The notes: generated by a model from the sequence alone, not told the origin. A stretch of DNA of 64,000 nt from Embleya hyalina (GCF_003967355.1 NZ_BIFH01000039.1:1-64000); one strand, 5' to 3'; counted from the first letter of the stretch, positions 50,871 to 60,786 are shown. A program made the numbers and translations.

Positions 50871-52817
50871 GTGTCCACCAGCCCCCAGGTCACCGCTGCC
50901 GAGATCGCCCGCATCGCGGGTGTCGGGCGCGCCGCCGTGAGCAACTGGCGTCGGCGCTTCGACGACTTCCCGCGACCCGTGGGCGGCAGCGACGCGAGCC
51001 CCACCTTCGCGCTGGCCGACGTGGAGGGCTGGTTGCGCGCCCAGGGCAAGATCGCCGAGGTCGCGCCCGAGGAACGGCTGTGGCGCCTGATCGCGGCCGG
51101 CGGCGACGTGGCCGACCGGCTCGCCGACATCGGCGAATACCTGCTCGCGGGCGCGCCCGCCCCGGTCGGCCCGCACGCCGATCGGCTCCGCGCCGCCGGC
51201 GACCTCGCCGCGACCCGGGGGGCGCCCGCCGTGTTCGCCGACCTGTACGCCCGCTTCGCCGAGTCGCCCGCGAGCCCCGGTGGCGCCACACCCGCGACCA
51301 CCGTCGCGCTGATCGCCGAACTCGCGGGCGCCGGACGGGAGAAGCCGGTCACCGTACTCGACCCCGCGACCACCCACGGTGACCTGCTGCTCGGCTTCGT
51401 GCGCTCCGCACGCACGCTGCGCGGGCAGACCGAGGCGCCGGCCCTGGCCCGGTTGATCCGGGTCCGCCTCGCGCTGCACCCGGACGCCGCGCCGGACACC
51501 GACGTCGCCGTCGCCGAGGGCGACGGGCTGCGCGCCGACGCGTGGCCCGCCGCCCGCTTCGCCGCCGTCGTGGGCAACCCGCCGTTCAACGACCGCAACT
51601 GGGGACACGACGAACTGGCCTACGACCAGCGCTGGGAGTACGGCCTGCCGCCGCGCACCGAATCCGAGCTGGCCTGGGTGCAGCACGCGCTCGGGCACGC
51701 CGAGGCGGGCGGCCGGGTGGTGCTGTTGATGCCGCCGGCGGTGGCGGCCCGCGGCTCGGGGCGCCGCATCCGGGCCGAACTGCTGCGCCGGGGCGCGCTG
51801 CGCGCGGTGTTCGGCCTGCCCGCCGGCGCCGCGCCGCCGTTCGGCGTGGCGCTGCACCTGTGGATCCTGGAGCAGCCCACCGGCGAGCGCATGCCCTCAC
51901 ACGTGTTGTTCGCCGAGCTCGACGACCTGGCGAACCCCGTCACGGCGGACACCGCGCTGCGCGCCTGGCGCGACTTCCGCGCCGACCCGGCGGGCCTGGC
52001 CGAGATCCCGGGCCGACACCGCGCGGTACCGCTGATCGAACTCCTCGACGACAACGTCGACCTGACCCCGGCGCACAACCTGCCCGCGCAGACCGACCTG
52101 AACGTGGCCGAGCGGGTGCAGGACACCCGCGCCCGGCTGCTCGCCCTGCTGGCCCGCCTGCCGCACCTGGTACCCGCCGTGCCGGCCGCCGAGGAGGGCG
52201 CCGGGACGTGGCGCTCGGTCGCGCTCGCCGACCTGGCCCGCGCCGGCGCGGTCACCCTGTACCGCAGCGCCTCCCGGGCCGGGCGGGTCGGCCACGAGAC
52301 ACCCCCCGGCCCGACCGTGCCGATGCTCACCACCACCGACCTGGCCGCCGCCGTGCCGCCGAGCGCACGCCTGTCCGCGGCCGAGGCGGACGAGGCGCAA
52401 CACCCCCGGATCCACGCCGGCGACGTGATCGTGCCGACCCTGCTCGGCGGCGACGAGCACGGCTGGGCGAGCGCGGTCCGCGTCGCCGGTTCCGCCGAGC
52501 GGGACGCGGTCCTCGGGCCCAACCTGCACCTGCTGCGCCCCGACCCGGCCGCGCTCGATCCGTGGTTCCTGGCCGGGTTCCTGACCGACCCGGCACACGC
52601 GCGGCGGGCCGGCTACGGCTCCAGCATCGTGCGGGTCGACGTGCGGCGGATCGAGATCCCGTTGCTGCCGCCGGACCGGCAGCGCGCGTACGGCGAGACC
52701 TTCCGGGCGCTGCGGACGTTCGTGACCGACCTGCGCGGCGCCGCCGCGCTCGGCGAGGACCTGGGCCGGGGCCTGCTGGAGGGCCTGACCGCGGGGCTGC
52801 TCCGACCACCGGGATAG
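50871..52817 (+). CDS. N-6 adenine DNA methylase-like protein with N-terminal HTH
   Basis: A 648-residue protein. Residues 1-60 form a helix-turn-helix (VTAAEIARIAGVGRAAVSNW). About 155-330 is a gamma-class methyltransferase-like core. The catalytic NPPF is seen as VVGNPPFNDRNWG (residues 236-239), while the SAM-binding loop normally DPACGxG reads DPATTHG (164-170). The C-terminal third resembles type I HsdS-like target recognition (PRIHAGDVIVPTLLGG, NLHLLRPDP). There are no restriction subunits, so it is orphan. A strong GAGGAGG site supports the GTG. A DNA-binding or regulatory role with weakened methylation is possible. Confidence 0.8.
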   Translation: MSTSPQVTAAEIARIAGVGRAAVSNWRRRFDDFPRPVGGSDASPTFALADVEGWLRAQGKIAEVAPEERLWRLIAAGGDVADRLADIGEYLLAGAPAPVGPHADRLRAAGDLAATRGAPAVFADLYARFAESPASPGGATPATTVALIAELAGAGREKPVTVLDPATTHGDLLLGFVRSARTLRGQTEAPALARLIRVRLALHPDAAPDTDVAVAEGDGLRADAWPAARFAAVVGNPPFNDRNWGHDELAYDQRWEYGLPPRTESELAWVQHALGHAEAGGRVVLLMPPAVAARGSGRRIRAELLRRGALRAVFGLPAGAAPPFGVALHLWILEQPTGERMPSHVLFAELDDLANPVTADTALRAWRDFRADPAGLAEIPGRHRAVPLIELLDDNVDLTPAHNLPAQTDLNVAERVQDTRARLLALLARLPHLVPAVPAAEEGAGTWRSVALADLARAGAVTLYRSASRAGRVGHETPPGPTVPMLTTTDLAAAVPPSARLSAAEADEAQHPRIHAGDVIVPTLLGGDEHGWASAVRVAGSAERDAVLGPNLHLLRPDPAALDPWFLAGFLTDPAHARRAGYGSSIVRVDVRRIEIPLLPPDRQRAYGETFRALRTFVTDLRGAAALGEDLGRGLLEGLTAGLLRPPG

Positions 52818-52832
52818 CCGGGACGACGGCTC

Positions 52833-54806
52833 TCAGCGCCCCTCCAGGGCCCGCAGCACGCCCCGGGAGCGGTCGGCGGGCGCGGCGGCGCGGAGCGGGC
52901 CCGTCCGGGTCAGCCCGGCCGCCGCGGCGGTCCAGTCGGGGCCGGTGTAGCAGCGCACCAGGGCCTCGGCGGCGGTGCGGTGCACGTCGCCCATCGAGTA
53001 CAGCTCCTCGCCCGGGACGATCCGATGCCGCCCCCGTCCGGCCGGCCGCGCCTCCCGCTCCGGCCAGTGCGCGTGCACCACCACGCGCGGCTCCTCGACC
53101 GGCTCCGGCGCGGCCAGCGTGGAAAAGGACAGCGTGTACGGGAGCAGCGGGCCGACCAGGTCGCACAGGCCCCACAGGACCGCCTCCGGGTCCGGCACGC
53201 CGTCCGCCTCGGAGAGCGCGAAGGTCTCGTCGGGCCGGGCGAGCACCGCCGCGACCACGTCCGCCAGCACGTCGGCGTGTTCGCCGGCACGGGCCCGCAG
53301 GCGGGGTGCGCAGCGGGCCAGTTCGGCGTCGAGCACCTTCGGGTCGATCCGGGGCGCGGGCCGACCGGTGGGCTGCTCCAGGCCCGCCGGATCCTCCCCG
53401 GCGGCGCCGAGGGCGAGCGCGTGGCGGGGCCCGGCGAGCGAGACCGCCGCGGGGTCGGAGCGGGCCGGCGCCATCAGCACCAGGGCCCGGCCGGGGGTGC
53501 GCCGGATCAGCGTGGGCCGACCGCCGAGCGGACCGAACCGGACCGCGGGCCGGCCGGCCGCGCGCCCGCCGCCCGGTTCGGGGTCGATCATCGGCGCCAG
53601 CACCGGGTGCCATCGGCGCAGGTCGGCGTCGGCCAGGGACGAGGCGAGCACGCCGGCCGGTCCCGGTCCGGGCAGGTCGTACAGGATCCGGTCCAGCATC
53701 GGGGCCCGCGCCGACCGGTACGGCTCGCGCGTGTAGGGCCGGGTGGGGGCGGGCGCGGGCATCGGCCGGGTCGGCTCGGCGGGCGGCGGGCGATCCGGTC
53801 CGCTGCGGTGGGCCCCGCCCGGGCGCGGGCGCTCGGGCGTGGGCGCGCGCACCGCCTCGGGCTCCGGCGCGGGGCGCGGGGGACGCGGCCGGGGCGCCTC
53901 AGCGCCGGGCCGGATCCGCCGCTCGTGCTCGTACAGCAGGTCCAGCACCGGCCGGGGCAACCACGCGGCGGCCTCGTACGGACGCCGGCGGCCGGTCAGC
54001 AGCTCGGCGAAGTCGGCCACCACCCGCTCCGGGGTCGGCCGCCGATCGGCCCGCCGGCGCAGGCACGACTCGACCAGCGGCAGCAGTTCCGGCGGCAGCC
54101 CGCTCAGGTCCGGGTCGCGATTGCGCACGGCGCTCATCACCCGCATCGCGCTGCCCTGGTACGGCGCGTGCCCGGCGCCCGCGAACAGCAGCGTGGCACC
54201 CATCGCGTACACGTCGGAGCGGACCGTGCCGGATTCGCCCTCGACCTGCTCGGGGGCCATGTAGGCGATCGTGCCGACCAGGTTGACGGTGTCCTGGTCC
54301 TGGGCGAGGGCGAGCCCGAAGTCGATCACCTTCGGGCCGTCCAGGGTGACCAGGATGTTGCCCGGGGCCAGGTCGCGGTGCACCAGGCCCGCCCCGTGGA
54401 TCGCGCCCAGCGCCTCGGCCACCCCGGCGGCCAGCCAGCGCACCGCGTCCGGCGGCAGCGGGCCGCACTCGTCGACCACCTCGCGCAGCGACGGCGCCGG
54501 CACGTACGCCGTGGCCAGCCAGGGCCGCGCGGCCGCCGGGTCGGCGGCCACCACCGCGGCCGTGAACACCCCGCTCACCAGCCGCGCCGCCTGCACCTCG
54601 CGGGCGAATCGCCGCCGGAAGTCCTCGTCGTGGTCCGACTCGGCCAGGATCGTCTTGATCGCCACCAGCCGACCCGCCGGGGACAGGCCCAGGAAGACCC
54701 GGGCCATGCCGCCGCGGCCGAGCCGGGACAACACCCGGTAGGGTCCGATCCGGCGTGGATCGTAGGCGTCCAGGGGCGCCGGCCCCCGTCGTCCGTCGTC
54801 GGTCAC
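52833..54806 (-). CDS. Serine/threonine protein kinase (PknB-like)
   Basis: A 657-residue eukaryotic-type kinase. The glycine-rich loop is LGRGGMARVFLG, with Lys51 and Glu70, HRD at 143-145, DFG at 162 and APE in MAPEQ. The catalytic loop reads HRDLAPGN, so the Lys of HRDLKP is Ala, which may lower activity. A Pro/Arg-rich linker (about 290-360) leads to a C-terminal domain of about 290 residues I do not recognise, with no TM helix and no PASTA repeats. GGGGGGAC precedes the GTG at 54806. It is divergent from citrate synthase and paralogous to the kinase at 56525. Confidence 0.88.
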   Translation of the reverse strand: MTDDGRRGPAPLDAYDPRRIGPYRVLSRLGRGGMARVFLGLSPAGRLVAIKTILAESDHDEDFRRRFAREVQAARLVSGVFTAAVVAADPAAARPWLATAYVPAPSLREVVDECGPLPPDAVRWLAAGVAEALGAIHGAGLVHRDLAPGNILVTLDGPKVIDFGLALAQDQDTVNLVGTIAYMAPEQVEGESGTVRSDVYAMGATLLFAGAGHAPYQGSAMRVMSAVRNRDPDLSGLPPELLPLVESCLRRRADRRPTPERVVADFAELLTGRRRPYEAAAWLPRPVLDLLYEHERRIRPGAEAPRPRPPRPAPEPEAVRAPTPERPRPGGAHRSGPDRPPPAEPTRPMPAPAPTRPYTREPYRSARAPMLDRILYDLPGPGPAGVLASSLADADLRRWHPVLAPMIDPEPGGGRAAGRPAVRFGPLGGRPTLIRRTPGRALVLMAPARSDPAAVSLAGPRHALALGAAGEDPAGLEQPTGRPAPRIDPKVLDAELARCAPRLRARAGEHADVLADVVAAVLARPDETFALSEADGVPDPEAVLWGLCDLVGPLLPYTLSFSTLAAPEPVEEPRVVVHAHWPEREARPAGRGRHRIVPGEELYSMGDVHRTAAEALVRCYTGPDWTAAAAGLTRTGPLRAAAPADRSRGVLRALEGR

Positions 54807-55111
54807 GCAACGTCCCCCCGGCTGCCCGATCGTGTGCCCCTCATCATGACGCCGCATGGGTGACCCCCGAAGCGGGAAGCCGAAACACAGGGCACCGTCG
54901 CGCCCCGAGGCGGCGGTGACCAAGGGCGTTGCGACCCGACACCCTGGGTCAGGTGACGCGGCTCACGGTTTGTCGCCCAGGTGGGAGGTGGCTGCGAGGC
55001 CGCCTCGTGCGCCTGCTATTCGTACTGATGCACACATGTCACAAAGACCGGAACCGCACGGACACGATCCGGGTGGCTGCCGGAGCCTGAGCCGAGAAGT
55101 AGGGGACCCCC
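54807..55111. other. Divergent promoter region of kinase and citrate synthase
   Basis: 305 bp with no gene. It must contain the promoters for the kinase (-) and citrate synthase (+). I could not assign convincing -35/-10 pairs. A GC-rich inverted stretch around 54985-55015 (CAGGTGGGAGGTGG and CCGCCTCG) is not clearly a hairpin. The gltA ribosome binding site is GTAGGGGA. Confidence 0.5.
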
Positions 55112-56401
55112 ATGAGCGAGGACTCGGTAGTACTGCGCCACCAAGGAAACGAGCACACCTTCCCGCTGATCGAGGGCACCATCGGCGACACCGCCGTGGA
55201 CATCTCGACGCTGCGCGCAAAGACGGGGCTGGTGACCTACGACGGAGGGTTCGTCAACACCGCCGCGTGTAAATCGGCGATCACCTTCATCGACGGCGAG
55301 GAGGGCATCCTCCGCTATCGCGGCTACCCGATCGAGCAGATCGCGGAGCAGGGGACCTTCCTGGAGACGGCGTATCTGCTGATCTACGGCGAGTTGCCGT
55401 CGGTGGGCGCGCTGGACAACTTCCGCGACGAGATAACCCAGCACACGCTGCTGCACGAGGACGTCAAGCGGTTCTACGACGGCTTCCCGCGCGACGCGCA
55501 CCCGATGGCGATGTTGTCGTCCGTGGTGTCCGCGCTGTCGACGTTCTACCAGGACAGCCACAACCCGTTCGACGAGGAGCAGGTCCGGCTCTCGGCGATA
55601 AGGCTGCTGGCGAAGCTGCCGACGATCGCGGCCTACGCGTTCAAGAAGTCGGTCGGCCAGCCGATGCTCTACCCGGACAACTCGCTCGGCTACGTCGAGA
55701 ACTTCCTGCGGATGACCTTCGCCGTCCCGGCCGAGTCCTACAAGGCGGACCCGGTCGTGGTGGACGCGCTGGACAAGCTGCTCATCCTGCACGGCGACCA
55801 CGAGCAGAACTGCTCGACCTCGACGGTGCGCCTCGTCGGCTCCAGCCAGGCGAACATGTTCGCGTCCATCTCGGCCGGCATCAACGCGCTGTGGGGCCCG
55901 CTGCACGGCGGCGCCAACCAGCAGGTGCTGGAGATGCTGGAGCAGATCAAGAACGATGGCGGCGACATCGACGCCTTCGTGAACAAGGTGAAGAACAAGG
56001 AGGACGGCGTCCGCCTGATGGGCTTCGGCCACCGGGTGTACAAGAGCCGCGACCCGCGCGCGACGATCATCAAGAAGGCCGCCGACGACGTCCTGTCCCG
56101 GATGGGCAAGAAGGACGAACTGCTCGACCTCGCGATGCAGTTGGAGGAGCGCGCGCTGGCCGACGACTACTTCGTCGAGCGCAAGCTCTACCCGAACGTG
56201 GACTTCTACACCGGGCTGATCTACCGGGCGATGGGCTTCCCCACCGAGATGTTCACGGTGCTGTTCGCGATCGGCCGGCTGCCGGGCTGGATCGCGCACT
56301 GGCAGGAGATGATCGCCGACCCGAAGGCCAAGATCGGCCGTCCGCGCCAGGTGTACACCGGCGTCGCGCTGCGCGACTACACCCCCATCGGTGCCCGCTG
56401 A
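55112..56401 (+). CDS. gltA: Citrate synthase
   Basis: A 429-residue type II citrate synthase, condensing oxaloacetate and acetyl-CoA in the TCA cycle. Landmarks: YDGGFVNTAACKSAITFIDG, YRGYPIEQIAEQGTFLE, NCSTSTVRLVGSSQANMFASI, WGPLHGGANQQVLEML, the active-site His in GFGHRVYK, and the catalytic Asp in VDFYTGLIY. It is full length and unambiguous. It lies between two leftward Ser/Thr kinase genes, an arrangement that could link kinase signalling to central metabolism; only proximity supports this. Confidence 0.98.
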   Translation: MSEDSVVLRHQGNEHTFPLIEGTIGDTAVDISTLRAKTGLVTYDGGFVNTAACKSAITFIDGEEGILRYRGYPIEQIAEQGTFLETAYLLIYGELPSVGALDNFRDEITQHTLLHEDVKRFYDGFPRDAHPMAMLSSVVSALSTFYQDSHNPFDEEQVRLSAIRLLAKLPTIAAYAFKKSVGQPMLYPDNSLGYVENFLRMTFAVPAESYKADPVVVDALDKLLILHGDHEQNCSTSTVRLVGSSQANMFASISAGINALWGPLHGGANQQVLEMLEQIKNDGGDIDAFVNKVKNKEDGVRLMGFGHRVYKSRDPRATIIKKAADDVLSRMGKKDELLDLAMQLEERALADDYFVERKLYPNVDFYTGLIYRAMGFPTEMFTVLFAIGRLPGWIAHWQEMIADPKAKIGRPRQVYTGVALRDYTPIGAR

Positions 56402-56419
56402 CCCGCAACGAACACCCGA

Positions 56420-56481
56420 CGACGATCCCGGAGTCGAGGCTCGCGAACCGCGGTTCGCGAGCGACGGCTCCGGGATCGTCG
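56420..56481. terminator. Nested hairpin terminator after gltA
   Basis: The outer 14-bp stem is CGACGATCCCGGAG (56420-56433) with its exact complement (56468-56481). The inner stem is CTCGCGAAC with GTTCGCGAG (56440-56461). Located between gltA and the convergent kinase gene, it terminates both. Confidence 0.85.
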
Positions 56482-56524
56482 CGTGTTCGGGGCAGCGGGG
56501 CGGGCGGGTTCGCCCGCCCCGCGC

Positions 56525-58852
56525 TCAGCCGTTGGTCCCGGCCGACGGGCCCTTGCCGGTGACCGCGTCCAGGACGTACAGGTGGCGGTCGGCGCTGCCC
56601 ACGAAGAGCAGGCCGTCGGCCACGATCGGGGACGTCACCCGACCGCCGGTGGTGAACCGCCAGCGGGGCTCGCCGCCCATGCCGACCGCGAGCACCGAAC
56701 CGTTGCTGCTGCCCGCGTACACCATGTCCTCGGCGACCACGGGCGAGGTGACCCAGCCCTCGGCGCCGTAACGCCAGACACAGCGCGTGGTGTTGACGTC
56801 GACCGCGTACAGGCCGCCGTCGCCGCTGCCGAAGAAGGACAGGTTGCCCGAGGTCGCCGGTTGGGCGACCGGGCCGCCCGCGCCGAACCAGCCGCGCATC
56901 GCGCCGTCGCCGGCGTTGAGCAGGTACAGGTACTGGTCGGTGCTGCCGACGTGCACGATCCCGTTGGCCACCGTCGGCGAGGACACCCAGCCGCCGGTGG
57001 GGAAGCGCCAGCGACACCAGCCGGTGGCCGCGTCCAGCGCGTAGACGCAGCGGTCGCTGGAGCCGAAGTACACCGTGCCGTCCACGACGGTGGGCGAGGT
57101 GGCCCAGCCGCCGGTGGGGAACCGCCAGCGACAGCGCCCGGTGGCGGCGTCCACGGCGTAGAGCGCGTTGTCGCTGGACCCGAAGTAGACGGTGCCGTCG
57201 GCGACCACCGGGGCGGCCACGACCTCGCCGCCGGTGGGGAAGCTCCAGCGCCACTGCCGCGAGGTCAGCTCCAGGGCGTAGACGTGGTTGTCCTGGCTGC
57301 TGAGGTACATCAGCTCGCCGTCCACGGCCGGCGGGTGCGACCAGCCCGAGGAGTCGAACCGCCACTCGCGTGTGGCCAGATGCAGGGTGTGCAGCCCGTT
57401 GTCGTTGCTGTGCACGTGTACGCGGGCGGTCCGCCCGGAGCCCGCGCGCACCGGCGGGGTCAGGATCTCGCCGGTCGCGGCGAACCGCCACACCGGTGCG
57501 GCCTCCATGCCGCCGGTGGGGGTGCGCGGCGGCGTGGGGTGCTGGCGGGGCACGTCGGGACCGCTCTCCGGCCACGTGACCGGAGAGTTGGGTATCGGGG
57601 CGGGCGGCCGGGCCACCCGCTCGGTCGGCAGCGCCGGCGAGGGGGAGGACGTGGACACCGGTCGTCCCGAGACCGGTCGCGAGCCGCCCGGCGGGCCGCC
57701 CGTCGGCGAGTTCGTCGGCGGGGCCGGCGGCCGGGGCGGCGGCTTGCGGGTCGGGTTCGTCGGCGGACGTTGTGGCGGCGGTGGCCGGTGTGTCTCCGGG
57801 CGCGGCGCCGGACGCGACTCCTGGCGCACCTGGTTGGGCAGTTTGCCCATGTTGTTCGGGTCCGGGCGCACGTTCTCCGGCAGTTCGGGCGGCTGCCCCC
57901 CGTCGGGCTCGACGAGTTCGCGGACCGGCGGCGTGCGCGGGCCCATCGTCGGTCGGTACTGGCTCTCGAACCGCTGCACCATCGCCGACGCGTTGTCGGG
58001 CAGCTGGCTGTCCGCGTCGCTGTCGTCCAGGAGCGGGGCGAGCTGGTTGAGCAACTGGGTCGGGCTCGGCCGGTGTTCGGCGGCGCGCTGCATGCACAGG
58101 TTGACCAGGCCGGTCAGCTCGGTCGGCAGCCCTTCCAGGTCCGGCGAGCCGGTGACCAGGCGCAGCAGCGCCTCGGCGGGCTTGCGGTCGGGGTAGGGCG
58201 AGTGCCCGGTGGCCGCGTACACCAGCGTGGCGCCGAGCGAGAACATGTCGCTGGCGGGGGTGATGTCGCGCACGCCCTGTGCCTGTTCGGGCGACATGTA
58301 CGCCGGGGTGCCGACGGCGACGCCGGTCATGGTGAGCGAGCCGAAGTCGGCGGCGCGCGAGATGCCGAAGTCGATCACCTTGGGGCCGTCGCTGGCGACC
58401 AGCACGTTGGACGGCTTCAGGTCGCGGTGCACCAGGCCGGCGGCGTGTACGGACTCCAGCGCCTCGGCGATGCCGGCGGCCATCCAGCGCACCGCGCGCG
58501 GCGGCAGCGGGCCGCAGGCGCGGACCAGCGACTCCAGCGAGGGCGCGGGTACGTACGCGGTGGCCAGCCACGGCACCGCGGCGTCGGGATCGGCGTTGAC
58601 CACGGCGGCGGTGAACACGCCGCTGACCCGGCGGGCCGCGGCCACCTCCTGCGCGAAGCGCGCGCGAAAGCCCGGATCGCCGCCCAGCTCCGAGCGGATG
58701 GTCTTGATCGCGACCAGTCGCCCGAAGGGCGAACGCCCCAGATAGATACGGCCCATGCCGCCGGCACCGAGTCGGCCGAGCACCGCGTAGGGGCCGATCC
58801 GTTCCGGATCCCCCTTGGCCGGTGGCTCACCCGGCCATCCGTGTTCCGTCAC
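56525..58852 (-). CDS. Serine/threonine kinase with PQQ-like beta-propeller
   Basis: A 775-residue protein. The kinase domain (about 20-285) has the Gly-rich loop LGAGGMGRIYLG, Lys50, HRDLKPSN at 142-149 and DFG at 161; all catalytic residues are intact. A Pro-rich linker of about 110 residues follows, then a PQQ/beta-propeller sensor with at least seven repeats. Each repeat contains a W-R-FxTGG strand and xVVADGTVYFGSSD-type strands ending in LYAVDAATG. No TM helix is seen, so the propeller is probably cytosolic. GGGGGGATT precedes the GTG at 58852. It is a paralogue of the kinase at 52833 and is convergent with gltA. Confidence 0.93.
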   Translation of the reverse strand: MTEHGWPGEPPAKGDPERIGPYAVLGRLGAGGMGRIYLGRSPFGRLVAIKTIRSELGGDPGFRARFAQEVAAARRVSGVFTAAVVNADPDAAVPWLATAYVPAPSLESLVRACGPLPPRAVRWMAAGIAEALESVHAAGLVHRDLKPSNVLVASDGPKVIDFGISRAADFGSLTMTGVAVGTPAYMSPEQAQGVRDITPASDMFSLGATLVYAATGHSPYPDRKPAEALLRLVTGSPDLEGLPTELTGLVNLCMQRAAEHRPSPTQLLNQLAPLLDDSDADSQLPDNASAMVQRFESQYRPTMGPRTPPVRELVEPDGGQPPELPENVRPDPNNMGKLPNQVRQESRPAPRPETHRPPPPQRPPTNPTRKPPPRPPAPPTNSPTGGPPGGSRPVSGRPVSTSSPSPALPTERVARPPAPIPNSPVTWPESGPDVPRQHPTPPRTPTGGMEAAPVWRFAATGEILTPPVRAGSGRTARVHVHSNDNGLHTLHLATREWRFDSSGWSHPPAVDGELMYLSSQDNHVYALELTSRQWRWSFPTGGEVVAAPVVADGTVYFGSSDNALYAVDAATGRCRWRFPTGGWATSPTVVDGTVYFGSSDRCVYALDAATGWCRWRFPTGGWVSSPTVANGIVHVGSTDQYLYLLNAGDGAMRGWFGAGGPVAQPATSGNLSFFGSGDGGLYAVDVNTTRCVWRYGAEGWVTSPVVAEDMVYAGSSNGSVLAVGMGGEPRWRFTTGGRVTSPIVADGLLFVGSADRHLYVLDAVTGKGPSAGTNG

Positions 58853-59151
58853 AATCCCCCCGAAGTCGCTCCACCGCCCATCATCCCCGCCGAGCGGCTG
58901 TTTCGACAGGAACAGGCGGGAGGAGTGCCACGGCGCCGGTCGTCCCGTCGTCGCGATAGAGGTGCCCCGGGGCGGAGCACCCGCTGCCTGTCGCAGGGTA
59001 CCCGCCTGCTCGCTCCGCCGCCCACGCCGCGTCCCGCTTGGACCGAAACACGGGGGAATCCCCCAGGCGTCGATCACGAAGAGTGGCCGCCGAAGCGGAA
59101 ATTACTCCATTGATCGGTTCTTTTCGGGCGTGTCGTACTCCCGGACCGCGA

Positions 59152-59187
59152 ACACCCGGGCCGGTTCGCGGGAACCGGTCCGGGTGT
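59152..59187 (-). terminator. Hairpin terminator downstream of MFS gene
   Basis: A 15-bp stem (ACACCCGGGCCGGTT against AACCGGTCCGGGTGT, one mismatch) with loop CGCGGG, 44 bp past the MFS stop. It lies in the 378-bp gap (58853-59230). The remainder of the gap holds the kinase promoter and nothing else I can identify. Confidence 0.7.
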
Positions 59188-59230
59188 CGAGGTGTCGACG
59201 GGCGAGCGGAGGACCGCCCGGCGACGACGG

Positions 59231-60757
59231 CTAGTGCAGGCCACCGGTGGTCTCGGCGGGCAGCTCCGACTTGTCGACCCGCAGCACCGCGACCGCGATC
59301 ACCGCGGCGACGGCGAGCAGGATGCCGGCGGTCATGAAGCCCGCCGTGTAGCCCTCGGTGAGGGCGACCTTGATCGTGTGCAGATCCGGGGCCTTGCCGC
59401 CGAGCTTGGCCACCTCGTCCCGCAGCTTGTCGTCCTTGGCGCTGGAGTAGATCGTGGTCAGCACCGCGATCGCCACGGCGCCGCCCACCTGCTGGGTGAC
59501 GTTGAGCATCGCGGAGCCGATGCCCGCGTCCTCCGGGGCGATGCCGGCCACCGCGGTGGCCATGATCGCGACGAAGATCAGGCCCATGCCCAGACCGAAG
59601 ATGATCATCGCGGGCAGCAGGCCGGTGACGTAGCTCGAGTCGACGTCGAGCATCGCGTAGTAGAACAGACCGACCGCGGCCAGGACCGGACCCACGGTCA
59701 GCAGCACCCGCGGGCCGATCTTCGGCAACATCACGCTGGTGAACTGGGCCGAGACCATCACGCCCGCGCACAGCGGGAGATAGGCGAGACCGGACTTGAT
59801 CGGCGAGTAGCCCGCGACGAGCTGCATGTAGAGGGTGATGAAGAAGAACGAACCCATCATGCCGCCGGCGGCGAGCGCCATCACCACGTAGCTGGCGGAG
59901 CGGTTGCGGTTGTGGAACAGCCGCATCGGCATGAGCGGTCGCTCGACCTTGAGCTCGATCACGATGAAGGCGGCGATCAGCACTGCGGACAGGGCCAGCG
60001 AGCCGATGGTCAGCCCGTCGCCCCAACTCTTGTCCGCGGCCCGGATCACGCCGTAGACCAGCGCGGTCACACCGAGGGTGGAGGTGAGCGCGCCGGGGAT
60101 GTCCAACCGGCCGCGCCAGATGGCCTTCTCGCCGGTCTTCGCGTCGTCCGGGATGGCCAGCGGCAACGCGGCCACCAGGGCTATGCCGATCGGCACGTTG
60201 ACGAACATGACCCAGCGCCAGGACAGGTACTCCACGAGCAGGCCGCCCATGAGCAGACCGACCGCCGAACCCATGCCCGACACCGCGGCGTAGACCCCGA
60301 ACGCCTTGTTGCGTTCCGGCCCTTCCTCGAAGGTGGTGGTCACCAACGACAGGACCGCGGGGGCCACCATCGCGCCGCCCACGCCCTGGAGGGCCCGCGA
60401 GGCGAGCAGCATGGCCTCGTTGCCGGCGAACCCGCCGAGCAGGCTCGCGACCGTGAACACGATCAGGCCGAGCGCCAGGAGGCGGCGTCGGCCGAAGAGG
60501 TCACCGAGCCGACCACCGAGCAGCAGCAGGCCGCCGAAGGTCAGCATGTAGGCGTTCATCACCCAGGAGAGCGATGTTTCGCTGATGTCGAGCGCCTTGC
60601 CCATGTCGGGAAGCGCGATGTTCACGATGGTCGCGTCGAGCACGATCATCAACTGGGCCCCTGCGAGCAGGGCCAGGGCCAGTCCGCGACGCGCGTGCGG
60701 CGCCTCGGCGGACGGGGATCCGGTCGAACCGGCCACCTCGGGAGGTGCCGTCGTCAT
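59231..60757 (-). CDS. DHA2-type MFS drug exporter (EmrB/QacA-like)
   Basis: A 508-residue, 14-helix drug/proton antiporter. Motif A (LLLLGGRLGDLFGRRRLLALG) lies between helices 2 and 3, motif C-like RALQGVGGAMVAPAVLSL is in helix 4-5, and MNAYMLTFGG is in helix 2, as in EmrB/QacA. It exports hydrophobic or cationic drugs. GAGG supports the ATG. The promoter (TTGCGT-18-TAGATT, rc of 60830-60801) is embedded in TetR-like inverted repeats, and a TetR gene is divergent. Confidence 0.93.
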   Translation of the reverse strand: MTTAPPEVAGSTGSPSAEAPHARRGLALALLAGAQLMIVLDATIVNIALPDMGKALDISETSLSWVMNAYMLTFGGLLLLGGRLGDLFGRRRLLALGLIVFTVASLLGGFAGNEAMLLASRALQGVGGAMVAPAVLSLVTTTFEEGPERNKAFGVYAAVSGMGSAVGLLMGGLLVEYLSWRWVMFVNVPIGIALVAALPLAIPDDAKTGEKAIWRGRLDIPGALTSTLGVTALVYGVIRAADKSWGDGLTIGSLALSAVLIAAFIVIELKVERPLMPMRLFHNRNRSASYVVMALAAGGMMGSFFFITLYMQLVAGYSPIKSGLAYLPLCAGVMVSAQFTSVMLPKIGPRVLLTVGPVLAAVGLFYYAMLDVDSSYVTGLLPAMIIFGLGMGLIFVAIMATAVAGIAPEDAGIGSAMLNVTQQVGGAVAIAVLTTIYSSAKDDKLRDEVAKLGGKAPDLHTIKVALTEGYTAGFMTAGILLAVAAVIAVAVLRVDKSELPAETTGGLH

Positions 60758-60786
60758 GGATTGCCTCGCATTACTAGTGGACGTGA

